From Streptomyces sp. NRRL B-3428 (lineage in GTDB: Bacteria > Actinomycetota > Actinomycetes > Streptomycetales > Streptomycetaceae): a DNA stretch of 64,000 nucleotides. Below, piece by piece: positions 40,553 to 50,046 of the stretch. Position 1 is the first letter of the stretch, and every line of letters begins with the position of its first letter. Location: assembly GCA_000721375.1 (NCBI GenBank), contig JOGW01000008.1, forward strand, positions 310,001 to 374,000, written 5' to 3'. The notes beneath the pieces were generated by a model, which saw only the letters and a program-made list of their open reading frames with translations, was not told where the DNA came from and searched no databases. A program made the position numbers and the translations under genes.

Positions 40553-41700
40553 GGCAGCTCCACTTCGATCTCGGTCGGCCCTCCGACAGGGCTGGTCAAG
40601 GACACGGTGCCATCAAGTGCCGCGACCCGGCGACGGATGCCGAGCAGACCGCTGCCGGCCGACTCGTCCGCGCCACCGCGGCCGAAATCCCGTACGCGGA
40701 CCGTCAAATGCCCCGGTGTACGCACGAGTTCCACGCGGGCGCGGGTCGCCCCGCTGTGCTTGGCCGCGTTCGTGAGCGCCTCCGCGACCGCGAAGTAGGC
40801 GGCGGCCTCGACGGCGGCCGGCGCACGCGGACCGTCCGCCACACCGTCGGCGGACACCTCCACGGACAGCCCGCTGGAGGCCGCGAGCGCCCGTACCGCC
40901 CCGTCCAGACCACGGTCCGTGAGCACGGGCGGATGGATGCCGCGTACGACATGACGCAGTTCCGCGAGGGCCTGTTCGGCCTGGTCCTGCGCGTCGTCGA
41001 GCAGCTTGCGCGCGGTCTCCGGATCGCGTTCGTAGGCACGTTTGGCCAGCCCGATCCGCATCGAGAGGGCGACGAGCCGCGCCTGGGTCCCGTCGTGCAG
41101 ATCGCGCTCGATCCGGCGCAGCTCGGCCCCGTGCGCGGCGACCGCGCCCGCCCGGGTCTCGGTGAGCTGCTCCACACGCTGGGCCAGATCGGCTCCGGGC
41201 GGGGGCTTGAGCAGCCCACGGGACCAGGAGCACGCGAGATCGGCGAGGACGTCGAACACGGGCAGCACTACGGGCCGCCGCCCGAGCACACCGCACCAGA
41301 CGCCGTCGACGACGATCGCGGGCACCCACAGGAGCAGGGCGAGGTAGCCGAGGACCAGGCCGTAGAGCAGCTGGGCGACCGCCCAGCGCAGGTCACGGTA
41401 GGTGGCGGGGTCGGTGGTCGCGTGCCGCAGGCGTTCGGCGAGGGGCCCGGTGAGCGGCAGGTACGCCTGCGGCACACCTTCTCCCGTACGGGCTCCCACG
41501 CGGCGCCGTTCGAAGGACGCGAAGCGCCGTACCGTCTGCACGGTCTCGGGCAGGATGCCCGCACCGACCACGAGCAGAGTCGCGGCGAGCCCGAGCAGCA
41601 GCAGCCCGAGCATGAGGTAGCAGGCAAGGCTGACCACGGCACCGATCAGCAGGTGCCGGGTGGCGAGCCATGCCCGTCGTATCGCCGCGTCCATGGTCAT
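40540..41700 (-). CDS. NarX/DesK-type sensor histidine kinase
   Basis: 386 aa. Two membrane-spanning regions (about 15-50 and 108-135), a short cytoplasmic linker, HisKA_3 dimerisation domain with RRIERDLHDGTQARLVAL (phospho-acceptor H202), and an HATPase_c domain (AVAEALTNAAKHSGA, DFGRGGADESAGSGLLGI). No extended extracellular sensor loop, so the signal is probably sensed in the membrane. ATG 41700 is used; ATG 41694 is possible. The gene ends inside the regulator gene. Confidence 0.93.
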   Translation of the reverse strand: MTMDAAIRRAWLATRHLLIGAVVSLACYLMLGLLLLGLAATLLVVGAGILPETVQTVRRFASFERRRVGARTGEGVPQAYLPLTGPLAERLRHATTDPATYRDLRWAVAQLLYGLVLGYLALLLWVPAIVVDGVWCGVLGRRPVVLPVFDVLADLACSWSRGLLKPPPGADLAQRVEQLTETRAGAVAAHGAELRRIERDLHDGTQARLVALSMRIGLAKRAYERDPETARKLLDDAQDQAEQALAELRHVVRGIHPPVLTDRGLDGAVRALAASSGLSVEVSADGVADGPRAPAAVEAAAYFAVAEALTNAAKHSGATRARVELVRTPGHLTVRVRDFGRGGADESAGSGLLGIRRRVAALDGTVSLTSPVGGPTEIEVELPCAW

Positions 41701-41738
41701 CAGGCTAAGCGTCCTGGAACTCCGGCCTTCGGCCGCGC

Positions 41739-41906
41739 TCAGGCCTGCTGCTTGTCGCGCAGCAGCCACAGGCCCACGGCGGAACCCAGGAAGACCACAC
41801 CGGTCGGGATGGACACGGCGACCTGCGTCAGACCGTCCCACACGAAGCTGGTGGAGACATTGACGACGAGGGCGACGACGAGCAGCAGCCACAGAAGGGG
41901 CTTCAT
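41739..41906 (-). CDS. Small membrane protein heading the two-component operon
   Basis: 55 aa: two hydrophobic helices (WLLLVVALVVNVS and VSIPTGVVFLGSAVGLWLL) with a short polar turn, ending DKQQA. ATG 41906 with GGAG. It lies 38 bases upstream of the kinase on the same strand. Possible accessory to the membrane-embedded sensor; unproven. Confidence 0.8.
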   Translation of the reverse strand: MKPLLWLLLVVALVVNVSTSFVWDGLTQVAVSIPTGVVFLGSAVGLWLLRDKQQA

Positions 41907-41996
41907 GAGGGACTCCAGGGAGAGAGGCGATCTTGACGTGTTCCATCCTGGCGACCGCCCCGGTGCCGCGACGACAGTGCCCACCGGTCGATACAT

Positions 41997-42025
41997 GGTG
42001 TAGCTCGCTACACCCCCGCTACACC
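41997..42025. promoter_or_regulatory. Palindrome plus extra half-site between the two-component operon and narG
   Basis: GGTGTAGCTCGCTACACC (41997-42014) is a perfect 8-base-arm palindrome with a TC spacer. A third half-site, GCTACACC, follows at 42018-42025, 11 bases on from the second. It sits in the 230-base divergent region, suited to binding by a LuxR-type response regulator. Confidence 0.65.
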
Positions 42026-42136
42026 CCCGCAGCGCCCCGTACCGCCCGTACGGCCCCCGCCGAAATGTGCCGTCCGACCAGCGGACCTACCGTCGCCTCA
42101 TACGTGTCCGCACGTGCCGACCGAGGGAGCCGAGCG

Positions 42137-45100
42137 GTGACCGACCAAGTGACCGAGCCGGGCGCCGCGCTGTTGCGCGCCGGGAAGTTCTTCCGGCGCG
42201 GCGAGGCCGCCCCCGACATGCACAGCGTGCAGCTCAAAGGTGGTCGGCAGGCCGACACCTTCTACCGTGACCGCTGGAGCCACGACAAGGTCGTGAACTC
42301 CACGCACGGCGTGAACTGCACCGGTTCCTGCCGCTGGAAGGTGTACGTCAAGGACGGCATCATCACGTGGGAGACCCAGCAGACGGACTATCCGTCGGTG
42401 GGTCCCGACCGCCCGGAGTACGAGCCGCGCGGCTGCCCCCGTGGCGCGGCATTCTCCTGGTACACGTACTCGCCGACCCGGGTCCGCTACCCGTACATCC
42501 GCGGCGTCCTCCTGGACATGTACCGCGAGGCGAAGGCACGGATCGGCGACCCGGTGCAGGCCTGGGCCGACATCCAGGCCGATCCGGCCAGGCGCCGCAC
42601 GTACCAGCAGGCGCGTGGCAAGGGCGGGTTGGTGCGCGCCACCTGGGACGAGGCCTTGGAGATCGTCGCGGCGGCGCACGTCAACACGATCAAGCAGTAC
42701 GGCCCGGACCGTATCGCCGGCTTCTCGCCGATCCCCGCGATGTCGATGGTCTCGCATGCGGCGGGCGCCCGGTTCATGAGCCTCATCGGCGCCCCGATGC
42801 TCTCCTTCTACGACTGGTACGCGGACCTTCCCGTCGCCTCCCCGCAGGTCTTCGGGGACCAGACCGACGTCCCCGAGTCGGGCGACTGGTGGGACGCCGC
42901 GTATCTGATGATGTGGGGCTCCAACGTCCCCGTGACCCGTACCCCCGACGCGCACTGGATGGCCGAAGCCCGCTACCGCGGCCAGAAGGTGGTCGTCGTC
43001 GCGCCGGACTACGCGGACAACGCGAAGTTCGCCGACGAGTGGCTGCACCCGCACCCCGGCACGGACGCGGCGCTCGCGATCTCCATGGGGCACGTGATCC
43101 TCAAGGAGTTCTTCGTCGACAAGAAGACGGACTTCTTCGACGACTACGTGCGCAAGTACACCGACCTGCCGTTCCTGGTGACGCTCGTCGAGAAGGACGG
43201 CGCGTACGTCCCATCGAAGTTCCTGCGCGCCAGCGACATCGGGCAGGACAGCGAGGCCGCCGAGTGGAAGACGGTGGTTCTCGACGAGACCACCGGGCAG
43301 CCTGCCGTACCCAACGGCTCGCTGGGCTTTCGCTGGACCGAGTCCGGCAAGGGCAAGTGGAACCTTCAGCTCGGCGCGATCACCCCTCAACTGACGCTCC
43401 ACGGGAACGAGTTCGCGACCGGCGTCGAGGTGCTGCTCCCCCGCTTCGACACCGAGGGCGGCGAGCACGGTCAGGGCCGCGGCGAGATCCTCACCCGCGG
43501 TGTGCCGGCCACGCGGCTCGGCGGCCAGGACGGCCCCCTCGTCACGACGGTCTTCGACCTGCAGCTCGCCCAGTACGGCGTCGCGCGCGAGGGCCTGCCC
43601 GGTCAGTGGCCCGCCTCGTACGACGACGCCGAGACCCCCGGCACCCCGGCCTGGCAGGAGGCGCACACCTCCGTACCCGCCGCGCAGGCCATCAAGATCG
43701 CCCGGGAGTTCGCACAGACCGCCGAGAAGTCCCGCGGCCGCTGCATGATCCTGATGGGCGCCGGTACCAACCACTGGTTCCACTCCGAGCAGATCTACCG
43801 GTCCTTCCTCGCGCTGCTCCAGCTCACCGGCTGCCAGGGCCGCAACGGCGGCGGCTGGGCGCACTACGTCGGCCAGGAGAAGTGCCGCCCGGTGACCGGC
43901 TGGGCGACGCTCGCCGGCGCCGGTGACTGGTCGAGGCCGCCGCGGCAGATGATCGGCGCGGCGTACTGGTTCCTCAACACCGACCAGTGGCGTTACGACA
44001 AGTTCCAGGCCGATGTGCTCGCCTCGCCGCTCGGCGAGGGCCGTTTCGAGGGGATGACGGGCGCGGACTGCCTCGCCCTGTCGGCCCGTTCGGGCTGGAT
44101 GCCCTCGTATCCGACCTTCAACCGCAACCCTCTGGAGCTCGCCGAGTCCGGGGACCCGGTGGCGGACACGGTCGCGGAACTGAAGGCCGGCACGCTCAAG
44201 TTCGCCTGCGAGGACCCGGACGCCGAGGAGAACTGGCCGCGGGTCGTCACCCTGTGGCGCGCCAACCTGCTCGGCTCGTCCGCGAAGGGCGCCGAGTACT
44301 TCACCAAGCATCTGCTGGGTACGCACTCGTCCTTGAGGGCCGAGGAGGCCGGTCCCGACGTACGGCCGCGTGATGTGAAGTGGCACGAGGACGCGCCGGA
44401 GGGGAAGCTCGACCTCCTGCTCTCCCTGGACTTCCGGCAGACGTCCTCGACACTGCTCAGCGATGTCGTCCTCCCGGCCGCCACCTGGTACGAGAAGCAC
44501 GACCTCTCCACCACGGACATGCACCCCTTCGTGCACTCCTTCACCCCGGCCGTGAACCCGCCCTGGCAGGCCCGCACCGACTTCGACACCTTCCTCGGAC
44601 TCGCCCGTAAGTTCAGCGAGTTGGCCCGCCCGCACCTCGGCACCCGCAAGGACCTGGTGGCCACGGCCCTTCAGCACGACACCCCGGGCGAGATCGCCCA
44701 GCCCGGCGGTGTGGTGCTCGACTGGAAGCGCGGCGAGTGCGAGCCGGTGCCCGGCAAGACGATGCCGAACCTGGCGGTCGTCGAGCGGGACTACACCGCG
44801 ATCGGCGAGAAGTTCGCCGCGCTCGGGCCGCTGGTCGAGAAGCTGGGCCTGCCCGCGAAGGGCATCGCGCTCCAGCCCGACCAGGAAGTCGAGGAGCTCA
44901 AGCACCTCAACGGCACCGTTCGCGGCGGCCCCGCGGACGGGCGGCCGCTGCTCGACACCGCCATCAAGGCGGCCAACACCATCCTCGCGCTGTCCGGCAC
45001 GACCAACGGCCGGCTCGCCACCCAGGGTTTCCACACCCTGGAGAAGCGCACCGGCCAGGAGATGGCGCACCTCGCCGCCGAGCACGAGGGCAAGCGCATC

Positions 45101-45820
45101 ACGTACGCCGACACGCAGGCCGCGCCCATCCCCGTCATCACCTCACCGGAGTGGTCCGGCAGCGAGTCGGGCGGCCGGCGCTACACCGCCTTCACCCTCA
45201 ACACCGAGCATCTGAAGCCCTGGCACACCCTCACCGGACGCCAGCACTTCTTCCTCGACCACGACTGGATGCACGAGCTCGGCGAGGCGTTGATCGTCTA
45301 CAAGCCCCCGCTCGACATGCACCGGCTCTTCGGTGAGCCGAGGCTCGGCGCGGACGGCACGAAGGAAGTCACCGTCCGGTATCTGACCCCGCACAACAAG
45401 TGGTCCATCCACTCCGAGTACCAGGACAACCTGTTCATGCTGTCGCTCTCGCGCGGCGGCCAGTGCATCTGGATGTCCCCGCAGGACGCCGACGCGGTCG
45501 GGGTGAAGGACAACGACTGGATCGAGGCGGTCAACCGCAACGGTGTGGTGGTGGCCCGCGCGATCGTCTCGCACCGGATGCCGCAGGGCACGGTCTACAT
45601 GCACCACGCGCAGGAGCGCACGGTGGGCGTCCCGAAGACGGAGACCACCGGCAAGCGGGGCGGTATCCACAACTCGCTCACCAGGGTCCTGATGAAGCCC
45701 AGCCATCTCATCGGCGGCTACGCCCAGCTCTCCTGGGCGTTCAACTACCTCGGCCCGACGGGCAACCAACGCGACGAGGTCACGGTCATCCGTCGCCGCT
45801 CGCAGGATGTGGAGTACTGA
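42137..45820 (+). CDS. narG: Respiratory nitrate reductase alpha subunit
   Basis: 1227 aa molybdopterin catalytic subunit that reduces nitrate to nitrite on the cytoplasmic side. The N-terminal FS0 cluster ligands match NarG exactly: H57-x3-C61-x3-C65-x34-C100. A vestigial twin-arginine region (FFRRG) lies near residue 20. Mo-bis-MGD domains run to the C-terminus (for example AYLMMWGSNVPVTRTPDAHW, and GSQ-like late motifs). GTG 42137 with GAGGGAG is chosen. First gene of narGHJI. No nitrate transporter (narK) gene is in the window. Confidence 0.96.
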   Translation: MTDQVTEPGAALLRAGKFFRRGEAAPDMHSVQLKGGRQADTFYRDRWSHDKVVNSTHGVNCTGSCRWKVYVKDGIITWETQQTDYPSVGPDRPEYEPRGCPRGAAFSWYTYSPTRVRYPYIRGVLLDMYREAKARIGDPVQAWADIQADPARRRTYQQARGKGGLVRATWDEALEIVAAAHVNTIKQYGPDRIAGFSPIPAMSMVSHAAGARFMSLIGAPMLSFYDWYADLPVASPQVFGDQTDVPESGDWWDAAYLMMWGSNVPVTRTPDAHWMAEARYRGQKVVVVAPDYADNAKFADEWLHPHPGTDAALAISMGHVILKEFFVDKKTDFFDDYVRKYTDLPFLVTLVEKDGAYVPSKFLRASDIGQDSEAAEWKTVVLDETTGQPAVPNGSLGFRWTESGKGKWNLQLGAITPQLTLHGNEFATGVEVLLPRFDTEGGEHGQGRGEILTRGVPATRLGGQDGPLVTTVFDLQLAQYGVAREGLPGQWPASYDDAETPGTPAWQEAHTSVPAAQAIKIAREFAQTAEKSRGRCMILMGAGTNHWFHSEQIYRSFLALLQLTGCQGRNGGGWAHYVGQEKCRPVTGWATLAGAGDWSRPPRQMIGAAYWFLNTDQWRYDKFQADVLASPLGEGRFEGMTGADCLALSARSGWMPSYPTFNRNPLELAESGDPVADTVAELKAGTLKFACEDPDAEENWPRVVTLWRANLLGSSAKGAEYFTKHLLGTHSSLRAEEAGPDVRPRDVKWHEDAPEGKLDLLLSLDFRQTSSTLLSDVVLPAATWYEKHDLSTTDMHPFVHSFTPAVNPPWQARTDFDTFLGLARKFSELARPHLGTRKDLVATALQHDTPGEIAQPGGVVLDWKRGECEPVPGKTMPNLAVVERDYTAIGEKFAALGPLVEKLGLPAKGIALQPDQEVEELKHLNGTVRGGPADGRPLLDTAIKAANTILALSGTTNGRLATQGFHTLEKRTGQEMAHLAAEHEGKRITYADTQAAPIPVITSPEWSGSESGGRRYTAFTLNTEHLKPWHTLTGRQHFFLDHDWMHELGEALIVYKPPLDMHRLFGEPRLGADGTKEVTVRYLTPHNKWSIHSEYQDNLFMLSLSRGGQCIWMSPQDADAVGVKDNDWIEAVNRNGVVVARAIVSHRMPQGTVYMHHAQERTVGVPKTETTGKRGGIHNSLTRVLMKPSHLIGGYAQLSWAFNYLGPTGNQRDEVTVIRRRSQDVEY

Positions 45821-45821
45821 G

Positions 45822-47444
45822 ATGCGCGTGATGGCCCAAGTGGCGATGGTCATGAACCTCGACAAGTGCATCGGATGCCACACCTGCTCGGTCACCTGCA
45901 AGCAGGCGTGGACCAACCGGACCGGCATGGAGTACGTCTGGTTCAACAACGTCGAGACCCGGCCCGGTCAGGGCTATCCGCGGCGTTACGAGGACCAGGA
46001 GAAGTGGCAGGGCGGCTGGGTCCTCAACAAGCGCGGTGCGCTCAAGCTCAAGAACGGCGGCCGGATCAAGAAGCTCACCCACATCTTCTCCAACCCGAAG
46101 CTGCCGGAGATCAAGGACTACTACGAGCCCTGGACGTACGACTACAAGAACCTCACGGACGCCCCGCTCGGCGACGACTACCCGGTGGCGGAGCCGCGCT
46201 CGCTGATCACGGGCAAGCCGATGAAGATCGAGTGGTCCTCGAACTGGGACGACAACCTGGGCGGCGCCACCGAGCACGGTTCACAGGACCCCATGATCGA
46301 GAAGGTCCGTGAACAGGCCGCCGAGAAGGTCAAGTTCGCCTTCGAGCAGACCTTCATGTTCTATCTGCCGCGGATCTGCGAGCACTGCCTCAACCCGGCG
46401 TGCGTGGCCTCCTGCCCCTCTGGCGCGATGTACAAGCGCAACGAGGACGGCATCGTCCTCGTCGACCAGGACCGCTGCCGCGGCTGGCGGCAGTGCGTGA
46501 CCGGCTGCCCGTACAAGAAGGTCTACTTCAACCACGCCACCGGCAAGGCCGAGAAGTGCACGATGTGCTACCCGCGCCTCGAAGTCGGCCTGCCGACGGT
46601 CTGCTCCGAGACCTGCGTGGGCCGGCTGCGGTATCTCGGTGTGATCCTTTACGACGCCGACAAGGTGACCGAAGCCGCGTCCACGAAGGACGACAAGGCG
46701 CTCTACGAAGCGCAGTTGGGGGTCTTCCTCGACCCGGACGACCCCGAGGTCCAGCGGGCCGCCGAGAAGGCCGACATCCCGTACGACTGGATGGAAGCCG
46801 CCCGCCGCTCCCCCGTGCGCGCGCTGATCAGCAAGTACAAGGTCGCGCTTCCGCTGCACCCGGAGTACCGCACCATGCCGATGGTCTGGTACATCCCGCC
46901 ACTGTCCCCCGTCGTCGACGCCCTCACCGAGACCGGTCACGACGGCGAGGACGCCGGCAACCTGTTCGGCGCGATCGACACCCTCCGTATCCCGCTCGAA
47001 TATCTCGCCGAGATCTTCACCGCGGGCGATGTGGCCCCCGTCCGCTCCTCGCTCAACAAGCTCGCCGCGATGCGCTCCCACATGCGGGCCATCAACCTCG
47101 GCGACCGGCCCGACCACTCGATCGCCGACTCGGTGGGCATGAGCGCGCAGGAGATCGAGGAGATGTACCGCCTCCTCGCGATCGCCAAGTACGAGGACCG
47201 CTATGTGATTCCGACCGCGGCGGTGGGCGACGCGAAGGCGCTGGAGGAGTCCGCGCTCCCCGACACCTGCTCGCTCGACCACGAAGGCGGTCCGGGGATG
47301 GGCGGCGACGGACCGTTCGGCGCGGACTCCGGCGCAGGCTCCGGCAAGAAGCAGCTGCCGATCGTCTCGATCGAGAACTTCCACGCGGCCCGTAAACGCC
47401 AGACCTCCGACGAAGAGCCCGCCGATGTGAGGGAGCAGCAGTGA
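45822..47444 (+). CDS. narH: Respiratory nitrate reductase beta subunit
   Basis: 540 aa iron-sulfur electron-transfer subunit. Four Cys clusters are visible: CIGCHTCSVTC (from residue 16), CEHCLNPACVASC, CRGWRQCVTGC (Trp in place of one Cys, the 3Fe-4S site) and CTMCYPR...CSETC. ATG 45822 lies two bases after the narG stop, with GGAG upstream; ATG 45831 is an alternative. The last 40 residues are Gly/acidic and variable. Confidence 0.96.
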   Translation: MRVMAQVAMVMNLDKCIGCHTCSVTCKQAWTNRTGMEYVWFNNVETRPGQGYPRRYEDQEKWQGGWVLNKRGALKLKNGGRIKKLTHIFSNPKLPEIKDYYEPWTYDYKNLTDAPLGDDYPVAEPRSLITGKPMKIEWSSNWDDNLGGATEHGSQDPMIEKVREQAAEKVKFAFEQTFMFYLPRICEHCLNPACVASCPSGAMYKRNEDGIVLVDQDRCRGWRQCVTGCPYKKVYFNHATGKAEKCTMCYPRLEVGLPTVCSETCVGRLRYLGVILYDADKVTEAASTKDDKALYEAQLGVFLDPDDPEVQRAAEKADIPYDWMEAARRSPVRALISKYKVALPLHPEYRTMPMVWYIPPLSPVVDALTETGHDGEDAGNLFGAIDTLRIPLEYLAEIFTAGDVAPVRSSLNKLAAMRSHMRAINLGDRPDHSIADSVGMSAQEIEEMYRLLAIAKYEDRYVIPTAAVGDAKALEESALPDTCSLDHEGGPGMGGDGPFGADSGAGSGKKQLPIVSIENFHAARKRQTSDEEPADVREQQ

Positions 47445-48010
47445 GTGACGCGGTTCTGTACCAGGCGGCCTCGTTCTGCCTGTCGTATCCGGACGACGAG
47501 TTCCGTACGCGGCTGCCGCTCCTTCGCCAAGCCGCCCCGGAGCTAGGGGAGTTCCTCGCCTTCGCCGACGAGACCGACCCCACCGAGCTCGCCGCGCACT
47601 ACGTGAAGGTCTTCGACTTCAAGAACCGGCACAGCCTCTATCTGAGCTGGTGGCGCGACGGCGACACCCGGCGGCGCGGGATGACGCTCGTCGGATTCAA
47701 GCAGGCGTACCGCGAGCATGGCCTCGAGTTCTCCGACGAGGAGCTCCCAGACTTCCTGCCGGCCGTTCTCGAGTTCTCCGCGAAGGTCGACACCCGGCTC
47801 CTGCTCGAATTCCGGCCCGGTCTCGAACTGCTGCGGCTCGCCCTCACCGATCACGGCACGCCCTACGCAACGGTGCTCGACGCCGTCTGCGCCACACTGC
47901 CGGGGCCGTCCCCCAAGGACAAGGCCGCGGCGATGGCGATGATCAAGTGCGGTCCGCCGATGGAGACCGTCGGCCTCGAACCCTTCACCCTCGTGGGAGA
48001 GCCCTCATGA
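47441..48010 (+). CDS. narJ: Nitrate reductase molybdenum-cofactor assembly chaperone
   Basis: 189 aa, NarJ family (YQAASFCLSYPDDEF start, YVKVFDFKNRHSLYLSWW). It binds apo-NarG and is needed for cofactor insertion; not part of the final complex. GTG 47441 overlaps the narH stop as GTGA, and its own stop overlaps narI as ATGA. Confidence 0.95.
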   Translation: MSDAVLYQAASFCLSYPDDEFRTRLPLLRQAAPELGEFLAFADETDPTELAAHYVKVFDFKNRHSLYLSWWRDGDTRRRGMTLVGFKQAYREHGLEFSDEELPDFLPAVLEFSAKVDTRLLLEFRPGLELLRLALTDHGTPYATVLDAVCATLPGPSPKDKAAAMAMIKCGPPMETVGLEPFTLVGEPS

Positions 48011-48732
48011 ACACGCTCCTTTGGGGGGTCCTGCCGTATGTCGCCGTCGCGCTCCTGATCGCGGGCACGTTCTGGCGGTTCAAGTACGACAAGTTCGGCT
48101 GGACCACCCGCTCCTCGCAGGTCTACGAGTCGAAACTGCTCAACATCGCCTCGCCGATGTTCCACTACGGGCTCCTGTTCGTGCTTGTCGGGCATCTGAT
48201 GGGTCTGTTCATCCCTGAGTCGTGGACCGACAAGGTCGGGATGAGCGAGCACACGTACCACCTGTTGTCGCTGTTCGGCGGCACGGCCGCGGGTGCGCTC
48301 GCGGTGCTCGGGATCCTGATGCTGCTCTACCGGCGGCGCACCAAGGCGCCGGTGTTCAAGGCGACCACGGTCAACGACAAGGTGATGTACGTCTTCCTGC
48401 TCGCGGCGATCGTGATGGGCATGTGGGCGAAGCTCACCAACTCCACCGTGTCCTCCGGCTACGACTACCGGCAGACGATCGCGCCCTGGGCGCGCTCCCT
48501 GTTCACGCTGCAGCCCGACGTGGACAAGATGGTGGGCGTCCCGCTCACCTTCCAGATCCACGCCGTCATCGGACTGCTGCTGTTCGCCCTGGTGCCCTTC
48601 ACGCGCCTGGTCCACATGTTCAGCGCGCCTGTGCAGTACCTCTTCAGGCCGTACGTGGTCTATCGCAGCCGGGACGAGTCGCAGCTGGGCTCGCGCAAGG
48701 AGCGGCGGGGCTGGGAGCGGACCGGTTCGTAG
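48007..48732 (+). CDS. narI: Respiratory nitrate reductase gamma subunit (cytochrome b)
   Basis: 241 aa membrane subunit with five helices that takes electrons from quinol. Haem ligands H53, H63, H185 and H203 reproduce the E. coli NarI spacing (10 and 18). ATG 48007 overlaps the narJ stop. The last 73 bases overlap antisense with the end of the convergent MFS gene. Confidence 0.96.
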   Translation: MNTLLWGVLPYVAVALLIAGTFWRFKYDKFGWTTRSSQVYESKLLNIASPMFHYGLLFVLVGHLMGLFIPESWTDKVGMSEHTYHLLSLFGGTAAGALAVLGILMLLYRRRTKAPVFKATTVNDKVMYVFLLAAIVMGMWAKLTNSTVSSGYDYRQTIAPWARSLFTLQPDVDKMVGVPLTFQIHAVIGLLLFALVPFTRLVHMFSAPVQYLFRPYVVYRSRDESQLGSRKERRGWERTGS

Positions 48733-49967
48733 CCCGCGTCCGTCAGGGTCGTGCGGTGCCTGATCGGTGAGAGGACCACCGGCAGGACGCTGAGCGCGAG
48801 GCAGGCCGCGCCTGCCCAGAGTGCCGCGCGCAGTGACACGTACTGCCCGATGAGGCCGGAGAGCGCCGCGCCGATCGCCATCGAACCGGTGAACATGAAG
48901 CGGAAGGTGGCGTTCATCCGGCCGAGCAGCGGGCCCGGCGTGAGGCGCTGGCGCAGGCTCACGCCGAGCACGTTGGCGACTCCGGTCTTGAACGTGAACA
49001 CCGACCACGCAGTGGCCGCGAGCCACAGCCAGGCACCACGGTCGATCAGGGGCAGGAACACCGCCGCGGGGGCCACCCACTGATTGAGCCGCACGATGGT
49101 CGACCCGAGCCCGAAACGGGCGGCGAGGGGACGTGCGCAGCGCGCGCCGACGAAGATGCCGATACCGCCGATCGCCCAGTAGAGGCCCAACAGTCCTGCG
49201 GACAGGCCGAGTTCGCGCGCGAACAGCACCGGCAGCATGGTGTTGATCATCACGGAGCCGAGATTGCCGAGCGTGCCGGTGAGGGCCAGGGCGCGCAGTT
49301 CGGCGTCACGCAGGACATGGCGCAGGCCTTCACCGATCTGGGTGAGCAGACGGCCCTGCGGTGGGACCTTCGCGGGTGCGTCCTTGTCCGTGGGCTTCAG
49401 ACGCAGGAGCTGCAGACCGCTCGCCAGATAGCCGACGGTCGACACGGCCAACGCCACGGGTGCGGTGAGCAGTTCGACGAGTGCGCCGCCCGCGCCGCGG
49501 CCGGTCACACTGCCCGCCGCCGACAGACTCACGAGGGCCGCGTTGGCCGGCACCAGGGAGTCCCGTCCGACCAGCCGCGGCAGTGTGCTCTGCGCGGTCA
49601 CGTCGAAGAAGACCGTGCTCACTCCGTCGAGCAGGACGACCACGCACAGGTGCTCGAAGGTCAGCGCGTCCAGCCACCAGGCCAGCGGCACCGAGCCGAG
49701 CAGCGCCCCGCGGCACAGCTCCGCGACGATCAGCACGCGGCGGTGGCGCATCCGGTCCACCCAGGCGCCGGCGGGCAGCCCGATCAGCAGGAACGCTGCC
49801 GTGCTGAGCGCGGCGAGCAGACCGACCTGTCCGGGGCCCGCATCGAGAGCGATGACGGCGACCATCGGAACGGCCACGTACGAAACATTGCTTCCAAGGA
49901 CACTGAGGACATTTGCCGAGAAGAGCGTGCGGAAGTCGCGTATCCGCCAAGGGGATTCGGTGGGCAT
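48660..49967 (-). CDS. MFS transporter (MFS_3/TetV-like efflux type)
   Basis: 435 aa, twelve predicted helices. LPAGAWVDRMRHRRVLIVAE is the loop 2-3 motif of drug/ion MFS exporters; SLRQRLTPGPLLGRMNATFR is typical of MFS_3. ATG 49967. It is divergent from the ArsR-type regulator at 50047, which probably controls it. Basic C-terminal tail of about 30 residues overlaps narI. Substrate unknown. Confidence 0.93.
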   Translation of the reverse strand: MPTESPWRIRDFRTLFSANVLSVLGSNVSYVAVPMVAVIALDAGPGQVGLLAALSTAAFLLIGLPAGAWVDRMRHRRVLIVAELCRGALLGSVPLAWWLDALTFEHLCVVVLLDGVSTVFFDVTAQSTLPRLVGRDSLVPANAALVSLSAAGSVTGRGAGGALVELLTAPVALAVSTVGYLASGLQLLRLKPTDKDAPAKVPPQGRLLTQIGEGLRHVLRDAELRALALTGTLGNLGSVMINTMLPVLFARELGLSAGLLGLYWAIGGIGIFVGARCARPLAARFGLGSTIVRLNQWVAPAAVFLPLIDRGAWLWLAATAWSVFTFKTGVANVLGVSLRQRLTPGPLLGRMNATFRFMFTGSMAIGAALSGLIGQYVSLRAALWAGAACLALSVLPVVLSPIRHRTTLTDAGYEPVRSQPRRSLREPSCDSSRLR

Positions 49968-50046
49968 GGCACGTAAGGTGCCCGGCTCACGCAGGCCACG
50001 GCGAATGTTTTAGGCTCAGCTGAATCCAAGGGGAGGATGGGGGCCG

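Noticed and set aside
41997..42025. DevR/OsdR-type dormancy box upstream of narG
   Set aside because: The GGGACTTTNGTCCC-type core is absent; the palindrome is a different sequence.
42098..45085. A 995-codon open frame antisense to narG
   Set aside because: It is the mirror of GC3 bias in narG; the sense frame has all NarG motifs and the antisense product has no recognisable domain.
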